Assembly (NCBI RefSeq): GCF_017876095.1
Contig: NZ_JAGINM010000005.1
Span: 1 to 64,000 of the forward strand
Source of the DNA: Azospirillum agricola
GTDB lineage: Bacteria > Pseudomonadota > Alphaproteobacteria > Azospirillales > Azospirillaceae
Direction: 5' to 3'
Length of the DNA stretch: 64,000 bases
How positions within the stretch are numbered: position 1 is the first letter of the stretch; each line of letters opens with the position of its first letter. The position numbers were made by a program, and so were the translations under genes. The notes under the pieces were generated by a model. That model was given only the letters and a program-made list of their open reading frames with translations, had not been told where the DNA came from and did not search any database. Of the stretch, positions 36,248 through 50,963 are shown piece after piece.

Positions 36248-36291
36248 AACCCGCCTTCCAAGCGACTTCATGATCCTCGGGAGCCAGTCAC

Positions 36292-37608
36292 ATGCGCGTG
36301 ATCGTTCTGGGCAGCGGCGTCATCGGTGTCTCCACCGCCTATTATCTGGCGCGCGCCGGCCATGACGTGACGGTGATCGACCGCCAGAGCGGCCCCGCGC
36401 TGGAAACCAGCTTCGCCAACGCGGGCGAAGTCTCGCCGGGCTACTCGGCCCCCTGGGCGGCGCCGGGCCTGATGCTGAAGGCCATCAAGTGGATGACCAT
36501 GAAGCACTCCCCGCTGGTCATCCGGCCGAAGCTGGATCCGGCGATGTGGTCCTGGTGCCTGAAGCTGCTGATGAACGCCAACGAGGCCAGCTACCAGCTC
36601 AACAAGAGCCGGATGGTCCGCATCGCCGAATACAGCCGCGACTGCCTGAAGGCCCTGCGCGCCGAGACCGGCATCGCCTATGACGAGCGCACGAAGGGCA
36701 CCTTCCAGGTCTTCCGCACGCAGAAGCAGATGGACGCCGCCGGCTACGACATGGCGGTGCTGGAGCGCTACGGCGTGCCCTACAGCCTGCACGACCGCAA
36801 TGGCTTGAGCGCCGTCGAGCCGGCGCTGGAGGGCGTGAAGGAGAAGCTGGTCGGCGGCCTGCTGCTGCCGGGCGACGAGACCGGCGACTGCTTCCTGTTC
36901 ACCAACCGGCTGGCCGAATTCGCCGCCAAGCGCGGCGTCGCGTTCCGCTACGGCGTGAACATCCGTGGCCTGGAGAGCGACGGCCGCAAGGTCACCGGCG
37001 TCGTCACCGACCAGGGCACCCTGACCGCCGACAGCTACGTCGTCGCCATGGGCAGCTACTCGCCCAAGCTGGTCAAGCCCTTCGGGCTCGACCTGCCGGT
37101 CTACCCGGTGAAGGGCTACTCGCTGACGCTGCCGATCACCGATCCGGCCGGCGCCCCGGAATCGACGGTGATGGACGAGACCCACAAGGTCGCCGTCACC
37201 CGGCTGGGCGACCGCATCCGCGTCGGCGGCACCGCCGAACTGGCCGGCTTCGACCTGACGCTGCGCCCGCGCGGCCGGGGTCCGCTCGACCATGTGGTCA
37301 GCGACCTGTTCCCGCGTGGCGGCGACCTGTCGAAGGCCGAGTTCTGGACCGGCCTTCGCCCCAACACGCCGGACGGCACGCCGATCGTCGGCCCGACCCC
37401 CGTGCGCAACCTGTTCCTCAACACCGGCCACGGCACGCTGGGCTGGACGATGGCCGCCGGATCGGGCCGGCTGGTCGCCGACGCGGTCGGCGGCCGCCAG
37501 ACCGAGATCGACCTGGACGGCCTGACCGTCGAGCGTTACGGCCGCAAGCCCGCCGCGACGGCCGTCTCGCGTCCGGGCGCCGTCCGTCCGGCCGACGCCC
37601 GGTCGTAA
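36292..37608 (+). CDS. dadA: D-amino acid dehydrogenase
   Basis: This 438-residue FAD enzyme of the inner membrane oxidises D-amino acids to 2-oxo acids, passing electrons to the quinone pool. The dinucleotide motif [18 protein letters not shown] opens the protein, followed by [18 protein letters not shown], characteristic of DadA. The chain ends with [24 protein letters not shown]. No alanine racemase gene (dadX) follows. It is transcribed from a sigma-54 promoter with TyrR boxes and is divergent from the TyrR-type activator, which points to control by amino acids such as phenylalanine or tyrosine. Confidence 0.92.
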   Translation: MRVIVLGSGVIGVSTAYYLARAGHDVTVIDRQSGPALETSFANAGEVSPGYSAPWAAPGLMLKAIKWMTMKHSPLVIRPKLDPAMWSWCLKLLMNANEASYQLNKSRMVRIAEYSRDCLKALRAETGIAYDERTKGTFQVFRTQKQMDAAGYDMAVLERYGVPYSLHDRNGLSAVEPALEGVKEKLVGGLLLPGDETGDCFLFTNRLAEFAAKRGVAFRYGVNIRGLESDGRKVTGVVTDQGTLTADSYVVAMGSYSPKLVKPFGLDLPVYPVKGYSLTLPITDPAGAPESTVMDETHKVAVTRLGDRIRVGGTAELAGFDLTLRPRGRGPLDHVVSDLFPRGGDLSKAEFWTGLRPNTPDGTPIVGPTPVRNLFLNTGHGTLGWTMAAGSGRLVADAVGGRQTEIDLDGLTVERYGRKPAATAVSRPGAVRPADARS

Positions 37609-37645
37609 AGGCACGCGGGGCGACCGGCTCCACGTCTCCCTTCGT

Positions 37646-37668
37646 ATGCCCGGCCTTGCGCCGGGCAT
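37646..37668. terminator. Hairpin between convergent dadA and PDZ-lipoprotein genes
   Basis: ATGCCCGGC/GCCGGGCAT form a perfect nine-pair stem with a five-base loop, 37 bases after the dadA stop. There is no T-run, so it may act as a weak bidirectional terminator. The sequence also resembles short palindromic repeats common in alphaproteobacteria. Confidence 0.45.
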
Positions 37669-37717
37669 TCACGACCGCGAACCATTACCCAGGAGTTGCC
37701 TGCCCGCCGGTTCCGCC

Positions 37718-38800
37718 TCACGGCGCCGGCGGCGACCAGGCCAACTCCGTCAGCGGCTTGCTCTGCCGCAGCGATTCGTACACCGCCGCGCCCTTCTCGC
37801 GCTCCGTCTCGCACAGCATCAGCAGCACCTCGGCGTCCGCGCTGACCGACGAGCACACCTTCGAATCCCGGTTGCAGTTCAGCCGCCGAAGCGGCGCCAG
37901 CCATTTGCCGGGCTGGGCCTTCTGCGCCGCCAGTTGGAAGGCGGCCACCAGTTTGGCGCTCTCGCCCTCGCTGCCGTCGTTGCGCACCGTGAGCAGCGGC
38001 GAGCGCACGCCGCTCGTGAAGAAGCTGGAGGTCGCCAGCTGCGCCACGCAGTAGCGCTCGCGCTCCGGTGCCGGGGCCAGGACCGGCGCATCGGCATACA
38101 CCGCGCCCGGCGGCAGCGCCGGGGTGCTGCTGGCGATGGGGCCAACGATCAGCTCGCGCAGCTCGCGGGCGCGCCACAGCTTCACCAGCACACTCTGCCC
38201 GTCGGGCACCACGCCCAGAGCGCGGCGAATCTGCGCCGCATCGCCCACCGCGACGCCACGCACCTCCAGGATCACGTCGCCGCTCCGGATGCCCGAAAGC
38301 TCGGCCGCCCGGCCCGGCATCAACTCCGTCACCAGCAGACCACGCGGCGCCTCCAGCCCCACGGCCCGCGCCAGCTCGGCCGTCAACGGGCCGACGGCCG
38401 CCCCCATCGCCCCCTGCGGTTCGTTCGCCACCGCCGGTGCCGGCGACGCACCACCGGCACCCGCCACCGCTCCCGTGTCCGCCGCCGCACAGCGCTGCTC
38501 CGCCATGACTTGGCGCACCGCCTTGACGTTGACCACCACCGCCTCACGGTACGCCGGATCCACCGAGCGCAGTTGGTCGCTGTGCCATCGCAGCTGCGTC
38601 GCCAGCGTCTGGCAGTCCGTGCCCCGGTAGGAGGGAACCGTGTCGGCCACCAGCGACGCCTCCGACGGCATGCTCGCCGCGTTCATCGCCCCGATCGCCA
38701 GCCCGGCCGGATCAAGCGCGCAACCCGACAGCAGCGCCGCTCCCGAAGCCGCCACCAACGCCGCCATCCATGCCGTGGCCCCTGTGCGAACCCGCTGCAT
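37718..38800 (-). CDS. PDZ-domain lipoprotein
   Basis: This is a 360-residue exported protein. Its signal ends in lipobox LLSGC at about residue 26, predicting a lipid anchor. A PDZ domain occupies about residues 125-215 (GLLVTELMPGRAAELSGIRSGDVILEVRGVAVGDAAQIRRAL), as in DegP-type proteases, but no protease domain or catalytic triad is visible. The C-terminal part contains conserved-looking cysteines (RYCVAQLA, LNCNRDSKVCSS, LMLCETE). It may be a periplasmic adaptor. The start at 38800 has GGAG nine bases upstream; the frame stays open to 38965. I know no specific function. Confidence 0.65.
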   Translation of the reverse strand: MQRVRTGATAWMAALVAASGAALLSGCALDPAGLAIGAMNAASMPSEASLVADTVPSYRGTDCQTLATQLRWHSDQLRSVDPAYREAVVVNVKAVRQVMAEQRCAAADTGAVAGAGGASPAPAVANEPQGAMGAAVGPLTAELARAVGLEAPRGLLVTELMPGRAAELSGIRSGDVILEVRGVAVGDAAQIRRALGVVPDGQSVLVKLWRARELRELIVGPIASSTPALPPGAVYADAPVLAPAPERERYCVAQLATSSFFTSGVRSPLLTVRNDGSEGESAKLVAAFQLAAQKAQPGKWLAPLRRLNCNRDSKVCSSVSADAEVLLMLCETEREKGAAVYESLRQSKPLTELAWSPPAP

Positions 38801-39020
38801 CAACCCCGTCTCCCCCATGTGGCGGGCGGCCATGTCCGGCATGATCGGCGCATCGAAACCTTGAGCGACGATTTCCCGGACGGGAGGCCCATCCGCCCGT
38901 CTCGGGACGCAGTGTGCCCGCTCCAAAGTGGTAAGAAAAGCGGCGGGAATCGTGAGCCGCGCCATTCACCAGCCAAAACATCGCAAGTTGCGATGGGGGC
39001 GGCACCGCACGTCCGCCGTC

Positions 39021-39232
39021 CTACCGCCCCATGGCCCGCGCCGCGCGGCGGAAGCGGGTCATGGCGAGTTCCAGAAGCGCCGAGTCGCTCACCGGGGCGC
39101 CGTCCAGCAGATGCCGGGCGGCGCCCTTCTCGTGCGGGCCGGGGTGGCGGCGCACCTGATGGCCGAGGCGCCGCAGATGCAGGATCGCCTCGTAGAGCCG
39201 CGCCGGCTCCTCCGCGAGGGTGCGCCGCTCCA

Positions 39233-39233
<1 letters not shown>
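39021..39233 (-). CDS. Small basic protein coupled to pyruvate carboxylase
   Basis: This is a 70-residue, Arg/His-rich helical protein (LYEAILHLRRLGHQVRRHPGPHEKGAARHLLDGAPVSDSALLELAMTRF). Its ATG overlaps the stop of pyc by one base (TGATG), so it is translated by re-initiation. GC-ending codons dominate. I recognise no family; co-translation suggests a partner or regulator of the carboxylase. Confidence 0.55.
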
Positions 39234-42679
<3,446 letters not shown>

Positions 42680-42710
42680 GGCGCGGGTCCTCGAAGATGG
42701 GCGAGAGGGC

Positions 42711-42749
42711 GGGCAGGCGCGAGGGGCAGGCGCGAGGGGCAGGCGCGCG
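42711..42749. repeat. 13-bp tandem repeat, three copies
   Basis: GGGCAGGCGCGAG occurs twice exactly (42711-42723, 42724-42736) and once with a changed end (42737-42749), 32 bases upstream of the pyc start. It may be a simple replication repeat or may affect the pyc leader. Confidence 0.75.
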
Positions 42750-42808
42750 GAGGCGCACCGGCGGTCATGATGGATCAACGTGTCGGCGGACCGCTTGTCA
42801 GCGGCCTC

Positions 42809-43498
42809 CTAGCGGATGACGACGACGATCAGCCGCTTCGGACCGTGGACGCCGTAGGCCAGCGTCTGCTCGATGTCGGCCGTCTTGCTGGGGCCGGAGA
42901 TCAGCAGCGCGTTGGTCGGCATGCCCTCGGCCCAGCGGTTGTCGCGCATCGCCTGCCAGAAGGTGTCGTACAGCGCGTCGGCGCGCAGCAGCGCCACATG
43001 GATGTGGGGAACGAGCGAGAGCAGGCGCGGCTCCTCGACGCTCGGCCACAGGATCAGGCTGCCGGTCTCGGCGATGGCGCCCAGCGTGGAGGTGAGGCCG
43101 GCGTCGATGCCCTCGAAGAGCCGTTCCTTGAAGGCCTCGACCGGACGGTCGTAGGGGACGAGGGTTAGGTTTCCCTCACCCCGACCCTCTCCCCGGGGGG
43201 GAGAGGGGGGAAAAGCGGAGGCGAGAGTGGCGCCATCCGGCGTCGCCGGGGCGTAGAGCAGGGTCGCCGCCCCTTCGCGCACCAGGAACTCCCGCACCAC
43301 GACGGACCAATCGGCCTCGGTCGCCTCCAGGAACTCGGTGTGCACCGCCTCCATCAGGCGGCGGATGCGGGGGAGCCGCTCCTCCGGCGCCCAGCGCTTC
43401 TCGGCCAGCACGGTGGTGTCGGACGGCGGCGGTGTCACCGGATGGGCGTCGCGGTTGGTCCGCAGCTTGGCCAGGATGGCCGAACGGGCGTCAGACAT
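42809..43498 (-). CDS. lutC: LUD-domain protein, lactate utilization protein C
   Basis: This 229-residue subunit belongs to the LutABC L-lactate oxidase system. The LUD domain is clear in GAIAETGSLILWPSVEEPRLLSLVPHIHVALL and the closing LLISGPSKTADIEQTLAYGVHGPKRLIVVV. Residues about 110-122 (PPSPPRGEGRGEG) are encoded by a palindromic repeat inserted in frame in a variable loop. The ATG at 43498 overlaps the lutB stop by eight bases. The order lutA-lutB-lutC on the minus strand is the standard one. Confidence 0.88.
   Translation of the reverse strand: MSDARSAILAKLRTNRDAHPVTPPPSDTTVLAEKRWAPEERLPRIRRLMEAVHTEFLEATEADWSVVVREFLVREGAATLLYAPATPDGATLASAFPPSPPRGEGRGEGNLTLVPYDRPVEAFKERLFEGIDAGLTSTLGAIAETGSLILWPSVEEPRLLSLVPHIHVALLRADALYDTFWQAMRDNRWAEGMPTNALLISGPSKTADIEQTLAYGVHGPKRLIVVVIR
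43173..43214. repeat. Palindromic repeat inserted within the lutC coding region
   Basis: CCCTCACCC followed by the hairpin CCCTCTCCCC/GGGGAGAGGG is a variant of the intergenic CCCTCTCCC family. Here it lies inside lutC and keeps the reading frame, adding about 14 residues rich in Pro, Gly, Arg and Glu. Confidence 0.75.
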
Positions 43499-44924
43499 CG
43501 GGAATCCCCTTCTCGCGGGCCAGATCATGGAGCGTGCGCGACGCGAAGCGCGGCTTGGCCCGCACGCTGGTCCATTCCTTCAGCAGCGGCAGCCCCGTGG
43601 GCGCCGCGTTGCCGAGCTTGCTCATCGCCATGGTCGCGATCTTGTAGGCGGTCGGCGAGGCGTTCATCGCCGCCCAGCCCTTCCACACCATCGCCTCGGC
43701 CTTGCTGGCCTGGGCGCCGGCATCCTTCACCGCGTCGCCGGGGCGCACCGCCTCGACGCGCAGCCGGCCCATGATCTCGACGATGGGAATCCGGACCGGG
43801 CAGATCTCGACGCAGGCGTTGCACATGGTGCAGGCGTGGGGCATCTCGCCGCGCTTGGCCAGACCCTCCATCTGCGGCACCAGGATCTTGCCGATCGGGC
43901 CGGGGTAGGGCGCCTCGTAGGCGTGGCCGCCGACCTTGGTGTAGACCGGGCAGTGGTTCATGCAGGCGCCGCAGCGGATGCAGCGCAGCGTGTCGCGCAG
44001 CTCCGGGTCGGCGTAGACCGACGACCGCCCGTTGTCGAGGATCACCAGATGGATCTCGCGCGGGCCGTCCAGCTCGCCCTCCTTGCGCGGCGAGGTGATC
44101 ATGTTGACGTAGGTGGTGATCGGCTGGCCGGTGGCGGAACGCGGCAGCAGGCTGATGACCGGCGGCACGTCCTCCAGATGCTCGACCACCTTCTCCAGCC
44201 CCATGAAGGCGATGTGGACCGGCGGCACCGTGGTGCACATGCGGCCGTTGCCCTCGTTCTCGATCAGGCAGAGCGTGCCGGTCTCGGCCACCGCCGCGTT
44301 GACGCCGGACATGCCGACGTCGGCGGTCATGAACTTCTTGCGCAGGATGCGCCGCGCCAGATCGGTCAGGTAGGCGGCGTCCTCGATGCTCTCCGCCTCC
44401 TTGATCTTGCGCTTGAACAGGTGGGCGATCTGCTTGGTGTTCAGGTGGATCGCCGGCATGATGATGTGCGACGGCATGGTGCCGTCGAGCTGGACGATGT
44501 ACTCGCCGAGATCGGCCTCCAGCGCCTCGATGCCGTGCTGCTCCAGGAAGGCGTTGAGGTGCATCTCCTCCGTCACCATCGACTTGCCCTTGACGGCGAG
44601 CTTGGCGTCGACGCGCTTCATGATGCCCAGCACGATGGCGTTGGCCTCGGCGGTGGTCGAGGCCCAATGCACCTGGATGCCGTTGCGGGTGCAGTTCGCT
44701 TCCAGCGTCTCCAGCAGTTCCGGCAGCTTGGCGAGCGTGCGCAGCCGCACGCTGGCCGCCAGCGCCCGCATGTCGTGCCACTCCTTGGCGTCGGCGAACT
44801 GGACGGCGCGCTTGCTCATCAGGCCGTCCATGGCCCGGCGGAAGTTGCCGCGAAGCTGCGGGTCGAGCAGCGCCGCCTTCGACGCGGCGGCGAAGTTCAC
44901 GGCCTGGGGGGGATGCTCAGCCAT
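43491..44924 (-). CDS. lutB: Iron-sulfur protein, lactate utilization protein B
   Basis: This 477-residue electron-transfer subunit has an N-terminal LUD-like domain with AETGTLCLIENEGNGR near residue 210. Two [4Fe-4S] motifs follow, CIRCGACMNHCPVY at about 305 and CTMCNACVEICPVRI at about 360. Together with LutA and LutC it oxidises L-lactate to pyruvate in the cytoplasm. Its start overlaps the lutA stop by eight bases (ATGGCTGA), the same spacing as lutB-lutC. Confidence 0.92.
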   Translation of the reverse strand: MAEHPPQAVNFAAASKAALLDPQLRGNFRRAMDGLMSKRAVQFADAKEWHDMRALAASVRLRTLAKLPELLETLEANCTRNGIQVHWASTTAEANAIVLGIMKRVDAKLAVKGKSMVTEEMHLNAFLEQHGIEALEADLGEYIVQLDGTMPSHIIMPAIHLNTKQIAHLFKRKIKEAESIEDAAYLTDLARRILRKKFMTADVGMSGVNAAVAETGTLCLIENEGNGRMCTTVPPVHIAFMGLEKVVEHLEDVPPVISLLPRSATGQPITTYVNMITSPRKEGELDGPREIHLVILDNGRSSVYADPELRDTLRCIRCGACMNHCPVYTKVGGHAYEAPYPGPIGKILVPQMEGLAKRGEMPHACTMCNACVEICPVRIPIVEIMGRLRVEAVRPGDAVKDAGAQASKAEAMVWKGWAAMNASPTAYKIATMAMSKLGNAAPTGLPLLKEWTSVRAKPRFASRTLHDLAREKGIPDV

Positions 44925-45684
44925 GGAGGCGCTCCTTCAGGAACTGGGCGATGTGCTGGCCCTGGACCGGCTTGCGCCCGCCCTCCAACGCGCCGTTGAT
45001 GTTCAGCAGGCAGCCGCAGTCGCCCGACACCACCCGCCTGGCGCCGGTCTGCTCGATGTCCGCCACCTTGTCGCCGACCATCGCCGCCGAGATCTCCGGG
45101 TGGCGGACGGCGAAGGTGCCGCCGAAGCCGCAGCATTCCTTCTCGCGCTTCAGCTCGACCAGCTCGACGTTGGCGAGCTGGCGCAGCAACGCCTTCGGTT
45201 CCTCGACCACGCCCATCTCGCGCTGGGCGTGGCAGGAGGCGTGCCAGGTGACGCGCATCGGCTCGCCCTTGTCCTCCAGCCTGACGTCGAGGACCTGGAC
45301 GAGGAACTGCGTCAGCTCCCAGACGCGGGACGAGACGTTCACCGCCTTCGCCTCGTCGGGCTCGCCGTGGAACAGGTGGGGCCAGTGCTTCCTCATCATG
45401 CCGGCGCAGGAGCCCGAGGGCACCACGATGGGCAGATCCTCGGGAAACAGGTCGAGCTGGGCGCGGGCGACCTTGAGCGCCTCGTCGCGGTAGCCGGAGT
45501 TGTAGGCCGGCTGGCCGCAGCAGCTCTGCCCCTGCGGGAAGACCACGGTCAGTCCCTGGGCCTTCAGCAGCTCCATGCCGGCCATGCCGGCCTCGGGATA
45601 GAACAGATCGACCAGACAGGTTCCGAAGAAATAGACCTTGCTCGGCCGGGGCGGGGTCGGCTGGGGCGCGGTGGCGGTGGTCAT
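44917..45684 (-). CDS. lutA: Fe-S oxidoreductase with CCG motifs, lactate utilization protein A
   Basis: This 255-residue protein has two cysteine-rich CCG domains (GQSCCGQPAYN at about 60 and KECCGFGGTFAV at about 190, plus GDCGCLLNI), which bind a non-canonical cluster in heterodisulfide-reductase-type proteins. It is the LutA component of L-lactate oxidation. The start MTTATAPQ at 45684 is 14 bases after the stop of the large FAD/Fe-S protein gene. Confidence 0.9.
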   Translation of the reverse strand: MTTATAPQPTPPRPSKVYFFGTCLVDLFYPEAGMAGMELLKAQGLTVVFPQGQSCCGQPAYNSGYRDEALKVARAQLDLFPEDLPIVVPSGSCAGMMRKHWPHLFHGEPDEAKAVNVSSRVWELTQFLVQVLDVRLEDKGEPMRVTWHASCHAQREMGVVEEPKALLRQLANVELVELKREKECCGFGGTFAVRHPEISAAMVGDKVADIEQTGARRVVSGDCGCLLNINGALEGGRKPVQGQHIAQFLKERLHG

Positions 45685-45698
45685 TGCACGGTGTCCTG

Positions 45699-48572
<2,874 letters not shown>

Positions 48573-48610
48573 CGGTCCGGTTCCTTCGGCTGGAATGAGA
48601 TGGCTTCAAG

Positions 48611-48645
48611 GAAAAGGCCGGTCGGACGGGCGAACCCGTCCGACC
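48611..48645 (-). terminator. Terminator between lldP and the D-lactate dehydrogenase gene
   Basis: GGTCGGACGGG and CCCGTCCGACC form a perfect 11-pair stem (loop CGAA), followed on the minus strand by GGCCTTTTCC. It would stop or reduce readthrough from lldP into the oxidation genes, giving the permease a separate expression level. Confidence 0.7.
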
Positions 48646-48672
48646 GCAGTCAGGAGAGTCGGTCGCGGAGGA

Positions 48673-50394
48673 TCAGGGGATCATCCACTGGAAGTAGTAG
48701 GCCTGGAGCACCGTGATCACGCCGATGATGGCGACGAAGAACAGGCTGTGCTTCAGGGTGAAGCGGAACAGGTCCGCCTCGCGCCCGACCAGACCCACGG
48801 CGGCGCAGGCCACCGCGATGGACTGCGGCGAGATCATCTTGCCGGTGACGCCGCCGGTGGTGTTGGCGGTGACCATCAGGATGTCCGACAGGCCGAGCTG
48901 CTGCGCGGTGGTCGCCTGGAGGGCGCAGAACAGCGCGTTGGACGAGGTGTCCGACCCGGTCAGGAACACGCCGAGCCAGCCCAGCACCGGCGAGAAGAAC
49001 GGGAAGGCGTTGCCCGTGCCGGCCAGCAGCAGCGCCAGCGTCGAGGACAGGCCCGAGTAGTTGGCGATGAAGGCGAAGGCCAGCACCATGCCGATCGAGT
49101 AGATCGGGCGGCGCAGCTCCAACAGCGTCTCGCCGAAGGTCGAGACGGCCGTCGAGGGCTTCATGCGCAGGAAGAAGACGGTGACGATGGCGGTCAGCAG
49201 GATCGCCGTGCCGGTGGCGGCCAGCAGGTCCAGCTTGTAGACCGCGTCGTAGGGCTTGGGCGAGGCGACGATCGGGGCGACGCGCATCACCAGCTGGTGC
49301 AGCCCCTCGACCGGGAAGTACAGCACCGTCGAGGCGAGCGCGCCGGTCTTGGCGAACAGCGCCTTGAAGGGGGCGAGGCTCCACACGGTGACGATGGCGG
49401 TCAGGACCAGGAAGGGCGACCACGCCTTGATCACCTGACCCGACGTGTAGGCCGGGGCGTTGCCGGCCAGCGCGGAGGCCGGGGTGGCCATGGCGCCGAC
49501 CGAGGCGGCCGCCGGGCCGCGAACAGGGGCGCCCATGGCGCCGGCGTTCTCGAAGCGGAAGATGCGCTTGGGCTTCCACACCTTCAGGAACAGCGTCAGG
49601 CAGACGAGGCTGAACAGGGCCGACGTGATGTCCGGCAGCTCGGGGCCGATGAAGTTCGAGGTGAAGAACACGCCGACGGCGAAGGAGGTGCCCGCCACCA
49701 GCACGGCCGGCCACGTCTCGCGCACGCCGCGGAAGCCGTCCATGATGAAGACGATCCAGAAGGGCACGAACACGGCGAGCAGCGGCAGCTGGCGGCCGGC
49801 CATCTGGCCGATCTTGAAGGCGTCCAGACCCGTCACCTGGCCGGCGACGATCATCGGGATGCCCATGGCGCCGAAGGCCACCGGGGCGGTGTTGGCGATC
49901 AGGCAGAGGCCGGCGGCGTAGAGCGGGTTGAAGCCGAGGCCGACCAGCAGGGCCGCCGTGATGGCGACCGGCGCGCCGAAGCCCGCGGCGCCTTCCAGGA
50001 AGGCGCCGAAGGAGAAGCCGACCAGCAGCATCTGGAGGCGCTGGTCCTCGGTGATCGACAGGATCGACGAGCGGATGATGTCGAACTGCCCGGTCTTGAC
50101 CGTGATCTTGTAGAGGAACACGGCGCCGACGATGATCCAGGCGATCGGCCACAGCCCGTACAGGAAGCCGTAGACCGCCGAGGCGAAGCCCATGCCGAGC
50201 GGCATCTTGTAGAAGAAGATGGCGACGAGCAGCGCGATGGCGACCGTGATGGTGGCCGCGACATGCCCCTTCATCCGCAGGAAGGCCAGGGCGACGAAGA
50301 AGAAGATGATCGGCAGCGCGGCGACCAGCGCCGAAACCCACAGGTTCCCCGCCGGATCATAGACTTGCATCCAAGGTTGCATTTTATCTTCCAT
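48673..50394 (-). CDS. lldP: L-lactate permease
   Basis: This 573-residue proton-coupled lactate/glycolate importer of the inner membrane has about 12-14 helices. Family hallmarks are seen: the N-terminal [65 protein letters not shown], and the C-terminal [16 protein letters not shown] and [21 protein letters not shown] short ORF with a strong ribosome site lies 48 bases upstream, and a GntR-type regulator gene is divergent, so lldP is probably lactate-induced. A second ATG (50382) is possible. Confidence 0.93.
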   Translation of the reverse strand: MEDKMQPWMQVYDPAGNLWVSALVAALPIIFFFVALAFLRMKGHVAATITVAIALLVAIFFYKMPLGMGFASAVYGFLYGLWPIAWIIVGAVFLYKITVKTGQFDIIRSSILSITEDQRLQMLLVGFSFGAFLEGAAGFGAPVAITAALLVGLGFNPLYAAGLCLIANTAPVAFGAMGIPMIVAGQVTGLDAFKIGQMAGRQLPLLAVFVPFWIVFIMDGFRGVRETWPAVLVAGTSFAVGVFFTSNFIGPELPDITSALFSLVCLTLFLKVWKPKRIFRFENAGAMGAPVRGPAAASVGAMATPASALAGNAPAYTSGQVIKAWSPFLVLTAIVTVWSLAPFKALFAKTGALASTVLYFPVEGLHQLVMRVAPIVASPKPYDAVYKLDLLAATGTAILLTAIVTVFFLRMKPSTAVSTFGETLLELRRPIYSIGMVLAFAFIANYSGLSSTLALLLAGTGNAFPFFSPVLGWLGVFLTGSDTSSNALFCALQATTAQQLGLSDILMVTANTTGGVTGKMISPQSIAVACAAVGLVGREADLFRFTLKHSLFFVAIIGVITVLQAYYFQWMIP

Positions 50395-50442
50395 TCAAAG
50401 TTTGACCGCGCCGTCCCTCGTCAAAGGCCGGCGGCGGCGCGA

Positions 50443-50550
50443 TCAGAACCCGAAGGCGACCATCGGCGCCGTGGCCGGCCCCCACATCGGCGCGAACGGC
50501 GCCGGCGGGGCCGTGCCGTTCATCGGGGCGTGGGTGCGGGACCGGATCAT
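50443..50550 (-). CDS. 35-residue leader peptide upstream of lldP
   Basis: The ORF starts ATGATCCGG, with GGAGGAAG about 9 bases before the ATG, the strongest Shine-Dalgarno in the neighbourhood. All 35 sense codons end in G or C, well above chance. The peptide is rich in Pro, Ala and Met (about 30% Pro plus Ala) with repeated APM/PAPFAPM motifs. It has no hydrophobic helix. Its stop is 48 bases before lldP in the same direction. It may be a translated leader that modulates lldP, or a free small protein. I know no family. Confidence 0.55.
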   Translation of the reverse strand: MIRSRTHAPMNGTAPPAPFAPMWGPATAPMVAFGF

Positions 50551-50963
50551 CCGAGGGCTTCCTCCGCGAGGGGCGTGGGTTCCAGACCTAGAAAAGTCGG
50601 GGAGGAGGCCGGTCGTCGGTCGGCCCGCCATGCGGCAAGCCAACAGCGTTCGCCGCCGCCGGACCGGCGGCGACGCGGAACGCCTTCTCGGCGGGTCCGT
50701 CCTATCCCCAGAACAGATGGACACCCTTGACCAGGAACCGGATCGGGACAGAATCCTTCGCCGGGGACCTCAGTCTGGACGTCTCTTATCCATATGACGT
50801 TTGCTGGATAAAAGATTTGACCATACCGTGCAACGGTAAAATCATTGGGTGGTCGATGCACTTTCGTAGGGGGGTGGGGCCACCGGGATGCGGCGGCAGT
50901 GGACGCTGTTGGAATCCATGGGGTATTGAAGACACCGAGACGCGCAGAAGGACCGCCTACCCA
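50551..50963. other. 413-base regulatory spacer between lldP leader ORF and lldR
   Basis: It holds the start regions of both transcripts. Besides the lldR promoter/operator at 50817-50845 there is a strong GC hairpin at 50654-50672 (CGCCGCCG/CGGCGGCG) and an AT-rich block around 50783-50850. The lldP transcript probably starts near this block, giving a leader of about 400 bases that contains the small ORF. No other convincing gene is seen. Confidence 0.5.
50817..50845 (+). promoter_or_regulatory. lldR promoter with embedded GntR-type operator
   Basis: TTGACC (50817-50822), 17 bases and AATCAT (50840-50845) form a promoter. The spacer contains the perfect dyad TACCGT-GCA-ACGGTA (50824-50838), whose centre GT-N3-AC is the core of FadR-subfamily operators. 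A bound LldR would block RNA polymerase, and the site is also placed to act on the divergent lldP promoter. Confidence 0.5.

Noticed and set aside
50402..50797. Plus-strand frame of 131 codons in the lldP-lldR spacer
   Set aside because: It is Arg-rich antisense to the leader ORF, has no ribosome site, and runs through the hairpin. The minus-strand leader ORF has better coding signals.
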